DNA from: Ralstonia pickettii
GTDB taxonomy: Bacteria; Pseudomonadota; Gammaproteobacteria; Burkholderiales; Burkholderiaceae
Reading direction: 5' to 3'
DNA: 64,000 nucleotides
NCBI RefSeq assembly: GCF_030582395.1
Contig: NZ_CP104381.1
Span: 2,728,001-2,792,000, forward strand
Each line of letters opens with the position of its first letter. The first letter of the stretch is position 1. The notes beneath the pieces were generated by a model, which saw only the letters and a list, made by a program, of their open reading frames with translations, was not told the DNA's origin and made no database searches. Shown one piece after another: positions 53,652 to 62,781 of this stretch. A program made the position numbers and the translations under genes.

Positions 53652-54821
53652 TCACCGCAGCTTGAGGGTCGACAGGCCGATCAGCACCAGCATCATGGTG
53701 ATGACCCAGAAGCGCACGACCACTTGCGTTTCTTTCCAGCCGGAAAGCTCGAAATGGTGATGCAGCGGCGCCATGCGGAACAGGCGCCGGCCCTCGCCAT
53801 AACGCTTCTTGGTGAACTTGAACCACGTCACCTGCAGCATCACCGAGACGGTTTCGGCCACGAAGATGCCGCCCATGATGAAGAGCACGATTTCCTGACG
53901 CACGATCACGGCGATGGTGCCCAGCGCCCCGCCCAGCGCCAGCGCGCCGACATCACCCATGAACACCTGCGCCGGATGCGCGTTGAACCACAGGAAGGCA
54001 AGCCCCGCTCCGGCCATCGCCGAGCAGAAGATCAGCAGCTCACCCGCGCCCGGAATGTGCGGGAACAGCAGGTACTTGCTGTAGACCGCGCTACCCATCA
54101 CGTAGGCGAACACGCCCAGCGCGCTGCCCACCAGCACGACCGGCATGATGACGAGGCCATCGAGGCCATCGGTCAGGTTCACCGCATTGCTGGAGCCGAC
54201 GATCACGAGGTACGTCAGGATGATGAAACCGAACACGCCGAGCGGGTAGCTGATCTCTTTGAAGAACGGCACGATCAGGTGCGACTTGGCCGGCAGGTTC
54301 AGCGACAGGCCGCTGCGCACCCACTCCATGAAGAGCTCGAGCACGCGTATGTTGCTCGTCTCGGACACCGAGAACGCCAGATACGCCGCTGCGAACAGAC
54401 CGATCACGGTCTGCCAGAAAAACTTCTCACGCGAAGACATGCCCTTTGGGTCACGGTGCACGACCTTGCGGTAGTCATCCACCCAGCCAACAGCGCCGTA
54501 GCCGAGCGTGACGAGCAGCACAATCCAGATGAAGCGGTTGCCCCAGTCGGCCCACAGCAGCGTCGACACGGCAATGCCGATGAGCACCAGCACGCCGCCC
54601 ATGGTGGGCGTGCCGGCCTTGACCAGATGCGTTTGCGGACCGTAGCTGCGCACAGCCTGGCCGACCTTCAGCTCGGTCAGGCGACGGATCACCCACGGCC
54701 CGAACCCGAGGCCGATCACCAGCGCCGTGAGCGATGCCATCACGGCGCGGAACGTCAGATAGTTGAAGACGCGCAGGAAGCCGTAGTCGTTCTGCAACCA
54801 TTGCGCCAATGCCAATAACAT
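53652..54821 (-). CDS. mraY: Phospho-N-acetylmuramoyl-pentapeptide transferase
   Basis: Inner-membrane enzyme making lipid I from UDP-MurNAc-pentapeptide and undecaprenyl phosphate. The 389-residue protein has about ten membrane segments and the family motifs [59 protein letters not shown] and [23 protein letters not shown] at 54821, 16 nt after murF. Confidence 0.98.
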   Translation of the reverse strand: MLLALAQWLQNDYGFLRVFNYLTFRAVMASLTALVIGLGFGPWVIRRLTELKVGQAVRSYGPQTHLVKAGTPTMGGVLVLIGIAVSTLLWADWGNRFIWIVLLVTLGYGAVGWVDDYRKVVHRDPKGMSSREKFFWQTVIGLFAAAYLAFSVSETSNIRVLELFMEWVRSGLSLNLPAKSHLIVPFFKEISYPLGVFGFIILTYLVIVGSSNAVNLTDGLDGLVIMPVVLVGSALGVFAYVMGSAVYSKYLLFPHIPGAGELLIFCSAMAGAGLAFLWFNAHPAQVFMGDVGALALGGALGTIAVIVRQEIVLFIMGGIFVAETVSVMLQVTWFKFTKKRYGEGRRLFRMAPLHHHFELSGWKETQVVVRFWVITMMLVLIGLSTLKLR

Positions 54822-54836
54822 GGGTTCTTGCTTCCC

Positions 54837-56273
54837 TTAATGCTGCTGTTGTGTGTTGGAACCGGTCGGCAAATCCGCTACCGGGTCTTTCAAGACCAGC
54901 GCTTCCACAATGCGTTCCATCCGCATGAAGCGCGAGCCCTTCACCAATACCGTCGCGGCCGGCGCAATGGCGCCAAGGCCGTGTTCGATCAACTCTTCCG
55001 CGGACGCAAAATGCTGCGCGCCTGCGCCGAATGCGTCGACCGTGTGGCGCGCAAGCTCACCGGTTGCCAGCACCGCATCGATGCCGCGCGTGCGCGCATA
55101 GGCGCCGATTTCTTCGTGGAATGCCGGACCCTGCGAGCCGACCTCGCCCATGTCACCCAGCACCAGCCAGCGCGGCGCCGGCAGCGTGGCGAGCGCATCG
55201 ATCGCCGCGCGCATCGAGTCCGGGTTCGCGTTGTACGTGTCGTCGATGACGAGGCCGCCGTGCGTGCCCTGCTTGCGCTGCAACCGCCCCTTGACCGGAG
55301 CAAAGTTGCCCAGCGCTTGCGCGATCACCTCAGGAGCGACTCCGGCCGCGAGCGCGCACGCCGTCGCGGCGAGCGCATTGCGTGCGTTGTGCAACCCGAG
55401 CAGCGGCAGCGTGATGGCGAAGCGCTGGCCCGGAGCCTGCACGTCGATGCGTTGGCCCTCGGCGGTGTCCGCCACAGTGCCCGTCACGGCCCCGGCCTCG
55501 ATGCCGAAGTCGAGCACGCGGCGCGAACCGGCCGCGGCTTGCCACACCGGCGCGTATTCGCCCCCGTTGGCCGCGTCGCGCGGATACACCGCTACGCCAT
55601 CGGCCGGCAACGCGGCCAGCACGGCGGCGTGTTCTTCAGCCACGGCTTCCACGCTGACCATGAATTCCTGATGCTCGCGCTGGGCGTTGTTGATCATCGC
55701 GACGGTAGGCTGCGCAATGGCGGCCAATATGGCCGTCTCGCCCGGATGGTTCATGCCGAGTTCGAGCACGGCGAGCTTGTGTTGCGCGTTCAGGCGGAAC
55801 AGCGTGAGCGGCAGGCCGATGTCGTTGTTGAAATTGCCGGCAGTCGCCAGGCGGGCGTCTTCGCCGACAGCCTGCGCGAAGATCGCGGAGATCATCTCCT
55901 TGACCGTGGTCTTGCCGTTGCTGCCCGTCACGGCGACGACCGGGATCGGGAACTGGCGTCGCCAGCCGGCGGCAAGCTGCCCGAGCCCGATGCGCGTATC
56001 GGCAACGGTCAGCACGGCCACGTTGGTCATATCCAGCGTTGCGGCCGGTGGGCGTGACACCAGCACGGCAGCAGCGCCACGCGCCACCACTTCGGGCAGG
56101 AAGTCGTGTGCATCGAAGCGCTCGCCGATGAGCGCGACGAACAGGTCGCCGGGCTGCACGGAGCGGCTGTCGGTCGTCACGCGCAGGATGGCTGCATCGG
56201 GGCCGGCAAGATGGGCGCCGGCCATCCAGGCGGCGGCGTCGGTGGCGTGCATCATCACGGTCGCAGCGCTCAT
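54837..56273 (-). CDS. murF: UDP-N-acetylmuramoyl-tripeptide--D-alanyl-D-alanine ligase
   Basis: Adds D-Ala-D-Ala to make the UDP-MurNAc pentapeptide. The 478-residue protein has VAVTGSNGKTTVKEMISAIF (ATP site), LELGMNHPGETAILAAIAQP and LVIDDTYNANPDSMRAAIDA. Its start overlaps the stop of murE by 4 nt; no unusual features. Confidence 0.97.
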   Translation of the reverse strand: MSAATVMMHATDAAAWMAGAHLAGPDAAILRVTTDSRSVQPGDLFVALIGERFDAHDFLPEVVARGAAAVLVSRPPAATLDMTNVAVLTVADTRIGLGQLAAGWRRQFPIPVVAVTGSNGKTTVKEMISAIFAQAVGEDARLATAGNFNNDIGLPLTLFRLNAQHKLAVLELGMNHPGETAILAAIAQPTVAMINNAQREHQEFMVSVEAVAEEHAAVLAALPADGVAVYPRDAANGGEYAPVWQAAAGSRRVLDFGIEAGAVTGTVADTAEGQRIDVQAPGQRFAITLPLLGLHNARNALAATACALAAGVAPEVIAQALGNFAPVKGRLQRKQGTHGGLVIDDTYNANPDSMRAAIDALATLPAPRWLVLGDMGEVGSQGPAFHEEIGAYARTRGIDAVLATGELARHTVDAFGAGAQHFASAEELIEHGLGAIAPAATVLVKGSRFMRMERIVEALVLKDPVADLPTGSNTQQQH

Positions 56274-57814
56274 GCAATCACCCCGCGGGCGGCGAGCGCC
56301 AGGCGCACGTGTTCCTGGTCGGAGAACGGCCGCTTGCGACCGGCTATCTCCTGGGTCGATTCATGTCCCTTGCCAGCCACGACGATCACGTCAAGCGCAT
56401 CGGCGTGCCGCACGGCATGCAGGATGGCAGCGGCGCGGTCTTCGATCTGGGTGGCGGCGCGCGGGTTGTCCATGCCGTCGGCGATCTCGTCGAGAATGTG
56501 CTGCGGATCTTCGCTGCGCGGGTTGTCGGAGGTGAGCACCACGTGCGGCGCCAGGCGCTCGGCGATGGCGCCCATCTGCGGCCGCTTGCCGGGGTCGCGG
56601 TCGCCGCCGCAGCCGAACACAGCCCACAGCTTGCCGCCCCGCGCCTCGGTAATCGGTGCGAGCGCGCGTAGCGTCTGCTCCAGCGCGTCGGGCGTGTGAG
56701 CGTAATCCACTACCACCAGCGGACCATCTTCACCGCCGAAACGCTCCATGCGGCCGCTGACCGGCTGCAGCTTTTCCAGGTGCGCAAGGGCGTCCGGCCA
56801 CGGCACGCCAGCCGCCAGCAGTGCGCCCAGCACAGCCAGCAGATTCGACACGTTGAACAGGCCGAGAGTCGGTGCATGGACGGTCGCGTGACCGAAGCTG
56901 CCGTCCACGTCGAACGTCGTACCCGTGCGGTGCGCGCGCACGTTACTGGCGCGCAGCCATTGCTTGGCGCCGTGCTGCGCAGCGGCTTCACCGTCGATGC
57001 CGTATTCAATGCTCTCGATGTCGGCGCGGGCGTTCTGCAGCAACCGCACTCCGGCCGCATCGTCGCGGTTGATGACCGCCGCACGCAGGCCTGGCCAGCC
57101 GAACAGACGCGCCTTGGCAAGTTCGTACTCGGCCATCGTGCCGTGGTAGTCGAGGTGATCCTGCGTCAGGTTGGTGAACACCGCGATGTCGAAACACGTG
57201 CCATCCACGCGGCCCTGCTCCAAACCGTGCGACGAGACTTCCATGGCGATGGCGCGGGCGCCCGCGCGATGCAGATCGGCGAGGCTGCGCTGGAGCTGGA
57301 TGGCGTCCGGCGTGGTGAAGCCTGTCACGGCCAGCGCATCGACAAACCCCGTGCCGAGCGTACCCACCACTGCGCAACGCTCGCCGTGTTTGGTCAGCGC
57401 CTGCGCGATCCATTGCGAACACGACGTCTTGCCGTTGGTGCCCGTTACACCGATCACACGCAGCGCTTCCGGGCCCGGCACGCCGTACCACTGCGCGGCC
57501 AGAGGCCCGGCCAGTTCCGCCAGGCCGTCCACGGGCAGGATGCGCACGGGCGCGTCTGCGGGCATCGTGTAGCCATGCGCTTCGGCCAGCACGGCGGAAG
57601 CGCCAGCCTCGATCGCCTGCGGAATATGCGGACGGCCATCGCCATGCTGACGCACATTGCCGAGCACGTAGGCCACGAACACATCGCCGGTCTTGAGCTT
57701 GCGGGTGTCGCTCGTGAGGTCGGCACCAGCCGGCGCTTGTACGCGCAGCCAGTCCACCACGGGCACGAGGCGCGCCGCGATGGCCGGACGATCGGAGGTG
57801 GGCTGGACCGTCAT
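56270..57814 (-). CDS. murE: UDP-MurNAc-tripeptide synthetase, meso-diaminopimelate adding
   Basis: Adds the third stem residue. The 514-residue protein has VIGVTGTNGKTSCSQWIAQA and, importantly, the DNPRSEDP motif near the C-terminus; DNPR is diagnostic of meso-diaminopimelate specificity (family knowledge), as expected of a Gram-negative cell wall. Start and stop overlap both neighbours by 4 nt (murF downstream, ftsI upstream). Confidence 0.97.
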   Translation of the reverse strand: MTVQPTSDRPAIAARLVPVVDWLRVQAPAGADLTSDTRKLKTGDVFVAYVLGNVRQHGDGRPHIPQAIEAGASAVLAEAHGYTMPADAPVRILPVDGLAELAGPLAAQWYGVPGPEALRVIGVTGTNGKTSCSQWIAQALTKHGERCAVVGTLGTGFVDALAVTGFTTPDAIQLQRSLADLHRAGARAIAMEVSSHGLEQGRVDGTCFDIAVFTNLTQDHLDYHGTMAEYELAKARLFGWPGLRAAVINRDDAAGVRLLQNARADIESIEYGIDGEAAAQHGAKQWLRASNVRAHRTGTTFDVDGSFGHATVHAPTLGLFNVSNLLAVLGALLAAGVPWPDALAHLEKLQPVSGRMERFGGEDGPLVVVDYAHTPDALEQTLRALAPITEARGGKLWAVFGCGGDRDPGKRPQMGAIAERLAPHVVLTSDNPRSEDPQHILDEIADGMDNPRAATQIEDRAAAILHAVRHADALDVIVVAGKGHESTQEIAGRKRPFSDQEHVRLALAARGVIA

Positions 57815-59598
57815 TGCAGGCCCCCGACGGGCTCTTCCGGCACGTCCGGCGTCATCACAAGCTGGCGCACCGGCGAATCCGGCGGCACGTTCAACGCGCG
57901 CAGAGTGCCGCCCACGATCTGCGAGAACACCGGGCCGGCCGCGCCACCGCCATAGCGGTTACCCACCGTGGGCTCATCCACGCTCACCGCCACGATGATG
58001 CGCGGGTTCGACATCGGCGCCAGACCAATGAACGAGGCGCGATATTTGGAACGGTCATAGCCACGTCCGGTGTGCTTCCACGCCGTACCGGTCTTGCCCC
58101 CGACGCGATAGCCCATCACTTGCGCCTGGGGGGCCGTGCCCCCGGGCGCCGTAACTGTCTCAAGCATCTGGCGAACCTGCCGCGCCACTTCCGGCGAGAT
58201 CACCCGCTCACCCTGGGGCGGCTGCCCATTGGTGCGGTACATCGTGATCGGGATCAGCTCGCCATCGTGCGCGAAGATGGTGTAGGCGTGCGCGATCTGG
58301 AACAGCGATACCGACAGGCCATATCCATACGACATCGTCGCCTGTTCAATGCGGCGCCATTTGTTGGCCGGCCGCAGCCGCCCCGCCACCGCGCCCGGGA
58401 AGCCGATCTTCGGTGCCTGCCCCAGTCCAACGCTCGTGAACATGTCCCACATTTCCTGTGGCTTGAGCGTCATCGCAATCTTGGTCGTGCCGATGTTGCT
58501 GGAGTGCTGGATGACCTGGGCGACCGTCAACGTACCGTAGTTGCCGGTGTCGGAAATGGTCGCGCCTTCGAAGCTGTATTTGCCGTTGGTCTGCACTAGC
58601 GTGTTGGGCGTCACACGCTTGAGCTGCAGCGCCAAGCTGATGGTGATCGGCTTCATCATCGAGCCCGGCTCGAAGGTGTCGGTCAGCACGCGGTTGCGCA
58701 GTTGTTCGCCCGACAGGCGGCTGCGGTCGTTCGGGTTGTAGGTCGGGTAGTTGGCAAGCGCCAGGACCTCGCCCGTCTGAGCATCCAGCACGATCGCGCT
58801 GGCCGCCTTGGCGTGGGTACGCTCGATGGCGGCCTTCAGTTCGTTGAAGGTTAGGTACTGGATCTTGGCGTCGATCGACAGCGTCTGGTCATGCCCGTCA
58901 CGCGGCGCCTTGAGCACGCCCACGTCTTCCACCACGCGACCCAGTCGATCCTTGATCACCTGGCGCTGACCGGCAGCACCTGCAAGGTCGGACTCCCGTG
59001 CCAGTTCCATACCTTCCTGGCCCTTGTCTTCCACATTCGTGAAACCGACGATGTGCGCCATCGCCTCGCCTTCCGGGTAGAAGCGCTTGTACTCACGCGT
59101 CTGATAGATGCCTTCGATCTTGAGTGCTGCAATCTGGTCGGCCACATCCGGCAGCACCTGACGCTTGAGGTAAACGAACCCCTTGTCTTCGCCGAGCTTG
59201 CCCGAAAGCTCCTTGTTGCTCATGCCCAGCAGCTTGGCGAGCTTCATCATGTCCTCGCCAGGCACGTTGTTGGGCACGTCTTCGGGCACGGCCCAGATGG
59301 CCTTCACCGGCAGGCTCGTGGCCAGCACCAGACCATTGCGGTCCAGAATCTTGCCGCGCGTGGCGGGCAATTCCAGCGTGCGCTGGAAGCGCTTCTTGCC
59401 TTCAGCCTCGTAGAAGCGGTTGCCGGGGCCTTGAATCCACAGCGCGCGGCCGATCAGCGCCAGAAACGCCGCGAACATCAAGAACACGACCAGTTTCGAG
59501 CGCCACATCGGCAGGCGCAGGCCCAGCACCGGGCTGGCGGAGAATTGGCCCAGGCGCGCGCGCGCCGTGGTGCCGTTGGATTTGCGGGCGCCGCTCAT
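57811..59598 (-). CDS. ftsI: Septal peptidoglycan transpeptidase FtsI (PBP3)
   Basis: Class B penicillin-binding protein cross-linking septal peptidoglycan. The 595-residue protein has one membrane anchor (SKLVVFLMFAAFLALIGRAL), a dimerisation domain beginning RTLELPATRGKILDRNGLVL, and a transpeptidase domain with SMMK (EPGSMMKPITI, about residue 310), SSN and KTG (GGKTGTAWKHT). Overlaps ftsL and murE by 4 nt each. Confidence 0.97.
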   Translation of the reverse strand: MSGARKSNGTTARARLGQFSASPVLGLRLPMWRSKLVVFLMFAAFLALIGRALWIQGPGNRFYEAEGKKRFQRTLELPATRGKILDRNGLVLATSLPVKAIWAVPEDVPNNVPGEDMMKLAKLLGMSNKELSGKLGEDKGFVYLKRQVLPDVADQIAALKIEGIYQTREYKRFYPEGEAMAHIVGFTNVEDKGQEGMELARESDLAGAAGQRQVIKDRLGRVVEDVGVLKAPRDGHDQTLSIDAKIQYLTFNELKAAIERTHAKAASAIVLDAQTGEVLALANYPTYNPNDRSRLSGEQLRNRVLTDTFEPGSMMKPITISLALQLKRVTPNTLVQTNGKYSFEGATISDTGNYGTLTVAQVIQHSSNIGTTKIAMTLKPQEMWDMFTSVGLGQAPKIGFPGAVAGRLRPANKWRRIEQATMSYGYGLSVSLFQIAHAYTIFAHDGELIPITMYRTNGQPPQGERVISPEVARQVRQMLETVTAPGGTAPQAQVMGYRVGGKTGTAWKHTGRGYDRSKYRASFIGLAPMSNPRIIVAVSVDEPTVGNRYGGGAAGPVFSQIVGGTLRALNVPPDSPVRQLVMTPDVPEEPVGGLQ

Positions 59599-59939
59599 GG
59601 CTGGACTCCGGAAGCCGTGGGCGCGCTGGCCGCGGCCGAAGACGCCATGGAGGACGTTCCACCCGCCGGCAAGTCGGCAAACCCCTGCAGATACTGCGTG
59701 CGACCCGCCTGCGCGGGCGACATCTTCAATTGCCTGCTCGCGATGTCGGCAATGCGAGCACTTTTGCCCAGCGCGCTCTGCTCATATTGCAGGCGCGACC
59801 AGTCGGTGTTCAGTTGCTTTTCTTCCGCCTGCGCGCGATCCAGCGCGACAAACAGTTGCCGCGCCTGATGCTGTGCGTTGACCAGTGACAGCGCGCACAG
59901 CACCAGCGCAGTCAGCAGGAACATGTTCAGGCGGTTCAT
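59595..59939 (-). CDS. ftsL: Cell division protein FtsL
   Basis: A 114-residue bitopic protein with an N-terminal membrane segment (MFLLTALVLCALSLVNAQ), a heptad-like coiled coil (AEEKQLNTDWSRLQYEQSAL), and a low-complexity Ala/Ser/Pro tail. It forms the FtsQLB complex that activates FtsWI. It lies 28 nt downstream of rsmH and overlaps ftsI by 4 nt. Confidence 0.95.
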   Translation of the reverse strand: MNRLNMFLLTALVLCALSLVNAQHQARQLFVALDRAQAEEKQLNTDWSRLQYEQSALGKSARIADIASRQLKMSPAQAGRTQYLQGFADLPAGGTSSMASSAAASAPTASGVQP

Positions 59940-59967
59940 GGCGTGGGTCTCCGCGAGTCGGCAGCCG

Positions 59968-60927
59968 TCAGCAACGCTCTGCCACGCGCATGATGGCCGA
60001 GCGCGCGCGTGGGTTGGCCGACACTTCGGCCTCCGACGGCTTCACGCGGCCAAGCAGACGCAACTGCGGCGTCGGCAGCTCATGCGCACGCAGCGGCGCC
60101 CGACGCAGTTCCGGCGCGGCGGATTGCTCCGGACGCGCCAGGGCCTGCATGAAGCGCTTGACGATGCGGTCTTCCAGCGAATGGAAGCTGATCACGACGA
60201 GACGTCCCCCCTGTTCCAGACGTTCAAAGGCGGCCTTCAGACCGGTTTCGAGGTCCGCAAGCTCTTGATTGACGTGAATCCGTAAAGCTTGAAAGGTGCG
60301 GGTCGCAGGGTCTTGGCCCTTCTCGCGTGTTTTGACGGCTTGCGCCACGAGCGCGGCAAGCTCGGATGTGCGATCGAGAGGACCTCGATCCCCGGATTGG
60401 CCCCGGCGAGCAACAATCGCCTTTGCAATCTGTACAGCAAACCGTTCTTCCCCATAGTCCCGTATCACCCTCGCAATGTCGCGCTCATCAGCCTCGGCCA
60501 GCCATTGGGCTGCGGTAATGCCGCGCGTGGTGTCCATCCGCATGTCGAGCGGGCCATCCATCCGGAACGAGAAGCCACGTGCGCCTTCGTCAATCTGCGG
60601 CGAACTGATGCCGAGATCGAGCAGCACGCCGGCCACCCGTTCAATGCCGCGCGCATCCAGGCACTGGGCCATCTGCGCGAAGCTGTCATGCTCAATAGCG
60701 AAGCGGGCATCCTCTACGGTGCCCGCTTCGGTGATTGCTGCCGGGTCCTTGTCGAAGGCGACAAGTCTGCCGCCGGGCCCCAGCCGTTCCAGGATGCGCC
60801 GGCTGTGCCCGCCTCTCCCGAAGGTTCCATCGATATAGATGCCGTCGTCGCGCCAGATAAGCGCATCGACCGCTTCTTCTAAGAGCACCGTTTGATGGCG
60901 CAGTGCCGTACTGGCTTGGGTAGTCAT
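59968..60927 (-). CDS. rsmH: 16S rRNA (cytosine(1402)-N4)-methyltransferase
   Basis: SAM-dependent methyltransferase that modifies C1402 in the decoding centre. The 319-residue protein has [19 protein letters not shown] and [20 protein letters not shown] (SAM site), and near the C-terminus [23 protein letters not shown] at 60927, 9 nt after mraZ. Second gene of the dcw cluster. Confidence 0.98.
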   Translation of the reverse strand: MTTQASTALRHQTVLLEEAVDALIWRDDGIYIDGTFGRGGHSRRILERLGPGGRLVAFDKDPAAITEAGTVEDARFAIEHDSFAQMAQCLDARGIERVAGVLLDLGISSPQIDEGARGFSFRMDGPLDMRMDTTRGITAAQWLAEADERDIARVIRDYGEERFAVQIAKAIVARRGQSGDRGPLDRTSELAALVAQAVKTREKGQDPATRTFQALRIHVNQELADLETGLKAAFERLEQGGRLVVISFHSLEDRIVKRFMQALARPEQSAAPELRRAPLRAHELPTPQLRLLGRVKPSEAEVSANPRARSAIMRVAERC

Positions 60928-60936
60928 CGCGCGTCA

Positions 60937-61365
60937 TCAAAAGGAGAAATTCTTGAGGGCGTCGGGCATGCCTTGCGCCATGGCGGCCTGCTCCTTCGCG
61001 GTGTACGTGGCGGCATCCCAGACTTCAAAGTGGCTGCCCATGCCGAGCAGCATCACGTCACGTTCAAGGGAGGCGGCCGCGCGCAGTTCGGGGGTGATGA
61101 GGACGCGGCCGGCGGTATCGAGTTCGACGTCGGCGGCGCTACCCAGGAAGATCCGTTTCCACCAGTGGGCCTCCATCGGGAGTGCAGCGATGCGCTCGCG
61201 AAAACGCTCCCACTCCGGGCGCGGAAACAGCATGAGGCAACCGTCCGGGTGCTTGGTCACAGTCACCCGGCCCTCGGCCTGCAGCTGAAGCGCTTCGCGG
61301 TGCCGCGACGGAATGGACATCCGCCCTTTGGCATCCAGCGTCAGCGCCGACGCACCCTGGAACAC
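60937..61365 (-). CDS. mraZ: Transcriptional regulator MraZ
   Basis: First gene of the dcw cluster. The 142-residue protein has two SpoVT/AbrB-like domains: [19 protein letters not shown] and [20 protein letters not shown]. In E. coli MraZ represses its own promoter through TGGG repeats about 10 bp apart; a matching array is seen at 61441-61475. The start is a GTG at 61365, (M)FQGASALTL, with a GAGAGAGAA purine tract upstream. Confidence 0.96.
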   Translation of the reverse strand: MFQGASALTLDAKGRMSIPSRHREALQLQAEGRVTVTKHPDGCLMLFPRPEWERFRERIAALPMEAHWWKRIFLGSAADVELDTAGRVLITPELRAAASLERDVMLLGMGSHFEVWDAATYTAKEQAAMAQGMPDALKNFSF

Positions 61366-61440
61366 GTTGGATTCTCTCTCCGCGCGGCGACTTGTTCGCC
61401 ACTCACCTTGTCGTCAACTGGCCCGCAAACGGCCCTTTCA

Positions 61441-61503
61441 AACCACAAAACTACACTTTCTGACACTGTTTCCCACTTTAGAGGAACGACTTTAGGCGGT
61501 CAA
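61441..61503 (-). promoter_or_regulatory. dcw (mraZ) promoter with 10-bp-periodic MraZ-like repeats
   Basis: On the minus strand TTGACC (plus 61498-61503) and TAAAGT (plus 61475-61480) are exactly 17 bp apart, a good sigma-70 promoter. Immediately downstream are four TG-starting 5-mers, each followed by 5 bp: TGGGA, TGTCA, TGTAG and TGGTT (plus 61471-61475, 61461-61465, 61451-61455, 61441-61445). The first matches the MraZ consensus and the rest are degenerate. The array spans the expected transcription start, ideal for autorepression. Confidence 0.7.
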
Positions 61504-61747
61504 GGCTTGCACAGCCCTGTGAGGCGGAAAATTTGCAATCAGAACAATGACTTAGCGCACCCGCCCAAGAACGGTGCGCGACTTTTCCCAATCAAATGAA
61601 GGAGATAGCGCGGTTTATGCAGAAACCACGTGAGAGAACGGCAGGCAACAGCGCCCTCGCTGGAGGCGGGCAGAGCGCTGATGGTCATGCTCCGGCGAAT
61701 GGAGGAGCGTGCGGTTTGTCGTCGGGCCGCGCGGCGCGACAGGCCTG
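61504..61747. other. Remainder of the mraZ-coq7 intergenic region
   Basis: No gene is supported. A GCGCACC (61555-61561) / GGTGCGC (61573-61579) dyad lies here, and TTGGGAAAAG (minus) around 61582-61591 is another TGGGA-like site but lies outside the main array. coq7 ends at 61748 facing away, so termination signals for coq7 would be expected here; none is strong. Confidence 0.4.
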
Positions 61748-62401
61748 TCAAATGCGGTAGGCGGTGGCGGTCATCACACGCGATGCAGCGCGCATGGCCT
61801 GGCGGATGGGCGCAGGCAGGTCGATGCCACCGGCTTGGCGCGCGTTATCGCCGTGGCGGATTTCGTCGTCGCGCATCTGGGCGACGATGGCACGCGAGCG
61901 GGAGTCCTGTTCGGGCAACTTGTCGAGATGACCGTCCAGGTGATGCTCGACTTGGCGCTCGGTCTCTGCAACGAAACCGAGGCTGATCTTGTCGCCGAGG
62001 CGCCCCGCGACCGCGCCGATCGCGAATGCGCCGGCATACCAGAGGGGGTTCAGCAGGCTGGGGCGGTCGTTCAGTTCCTGCAAGCGCTGGGCGCACCAAG
62101 CAAGGTGGTCTTCTTCTTCGCGTGCGGCCTCGTCAAGCTGGGCGCGGATGGCCGGATCCCGCGCAAACAGGGCTTGCCCCTGATACAGGGCCTGGGCGCA
62201 GACCTCGCCGACATGGTTCACGCGCATCAGGCCGGCGGCATGGCGGCGGTCGGCCTCGGGAAGCTTGGCCATAGCATCGGCCGTATCCGCGGAGGCGGCG
62301 GAGGCGATGACGGCATCGGCAGGATTCGGTCGGCTGGCGCGGGTGACGCCCGCCACAGCGCGCAAGGCGCGGTCAAATTCGGAGAGGAAACGGTCGAGCA
62401 T
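61748..62401 (-). CDS. coq7: 2-polyprenyl-3-methyl-6-methoxy-1,4-benzoquinone monooxygenase
   Basis: Diiron hydroxylase of ubiquinone biosynthesis. The 217-residue protein carries the ferritin-like Glu/His motifs: [45 protein letters not shown] and [14 protein letters not shown]. This is the Coq7 type rather than the flavin UbiF. The ATG at 62401 ([13 protein letters not shown]) is chosen; an upstream in-frame ATG at 62458 would add 19 residues that look non-homologous. Confidence 0.96.
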   Translation of the reverse strand: MLDRFLSEFDRALRAVAGVTRASRPNPADAVIASAASADTADAMAKLPEADRRHAAGLMRVNHVGEVCAQALYQGQALFARDPAIRAQLDEAAREEEDHLAWCAQRLQELNDRPSLLNPLWYAGAFAIGAVAGRLGDKISLGFVAETERQVEHHLDGHLDKLPEQDSRSRAIVAQMRDDEIRHGDNARQAGGIDLPAPIRQAMRAASRVMTATAYRI

Positions 62402-62629
62402 GAGTACAGGCGCCGTCGGCAGTGGCGTGCGGCGCAGTTGCCATTGTAAGGCCGACACGACGCGGGACTTTGCGTACCGTCAGAACAGTGCCGACCAAAC
62501 AGTACTGTACGGGATAACCCTGCGAGGGCGGGGATCGCATCTGAAACCGCAAGGAATCGACGGCGGACAACCTCCATCTATTTCAAATTCGGAAACAGCC
62601 TGTTGCCGAGATCAGACAGCAAACGCGCG
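62402..62629. other. Intergenic region, coq7 side
   Basis: No gene is visible in 62402-62629. It is expected to hold the coq7 promoter on the minus strand; I could not pick -35/-10 elements with confidence. Confidence 0.4.
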
Positions 62630-62651
62630 TTTGCGAACATTCGTTCGCAAA
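62621..62651 (+). promoter_or_regulatory. Tandem palindromes upstream of the porin gene
   Basis: AAACGCGCGTTT (62621-62632) is a perfect 12-bp palindrome. It overlaps TTTGCGAA-CATTCG-TTCGCAAA (62630-62651), a perfect 8-bp inverted repeat. They lie about 130-160 bp before the porin ATG, where an upstream activator or repressor could bind. Confidence 0.5.
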
Positions 62652-62781
62652 TTTCGACCGACTGCTGCAGCGCATTGCTACATTAGTCAGCGACTTCGTT
62701 TGAAAGTCATGGGGCGGAAAGACAAGAACGGAGGGTCTGCCCGCCACTGAACTCAATAAATAAAGATCTGGAGACCGACCG

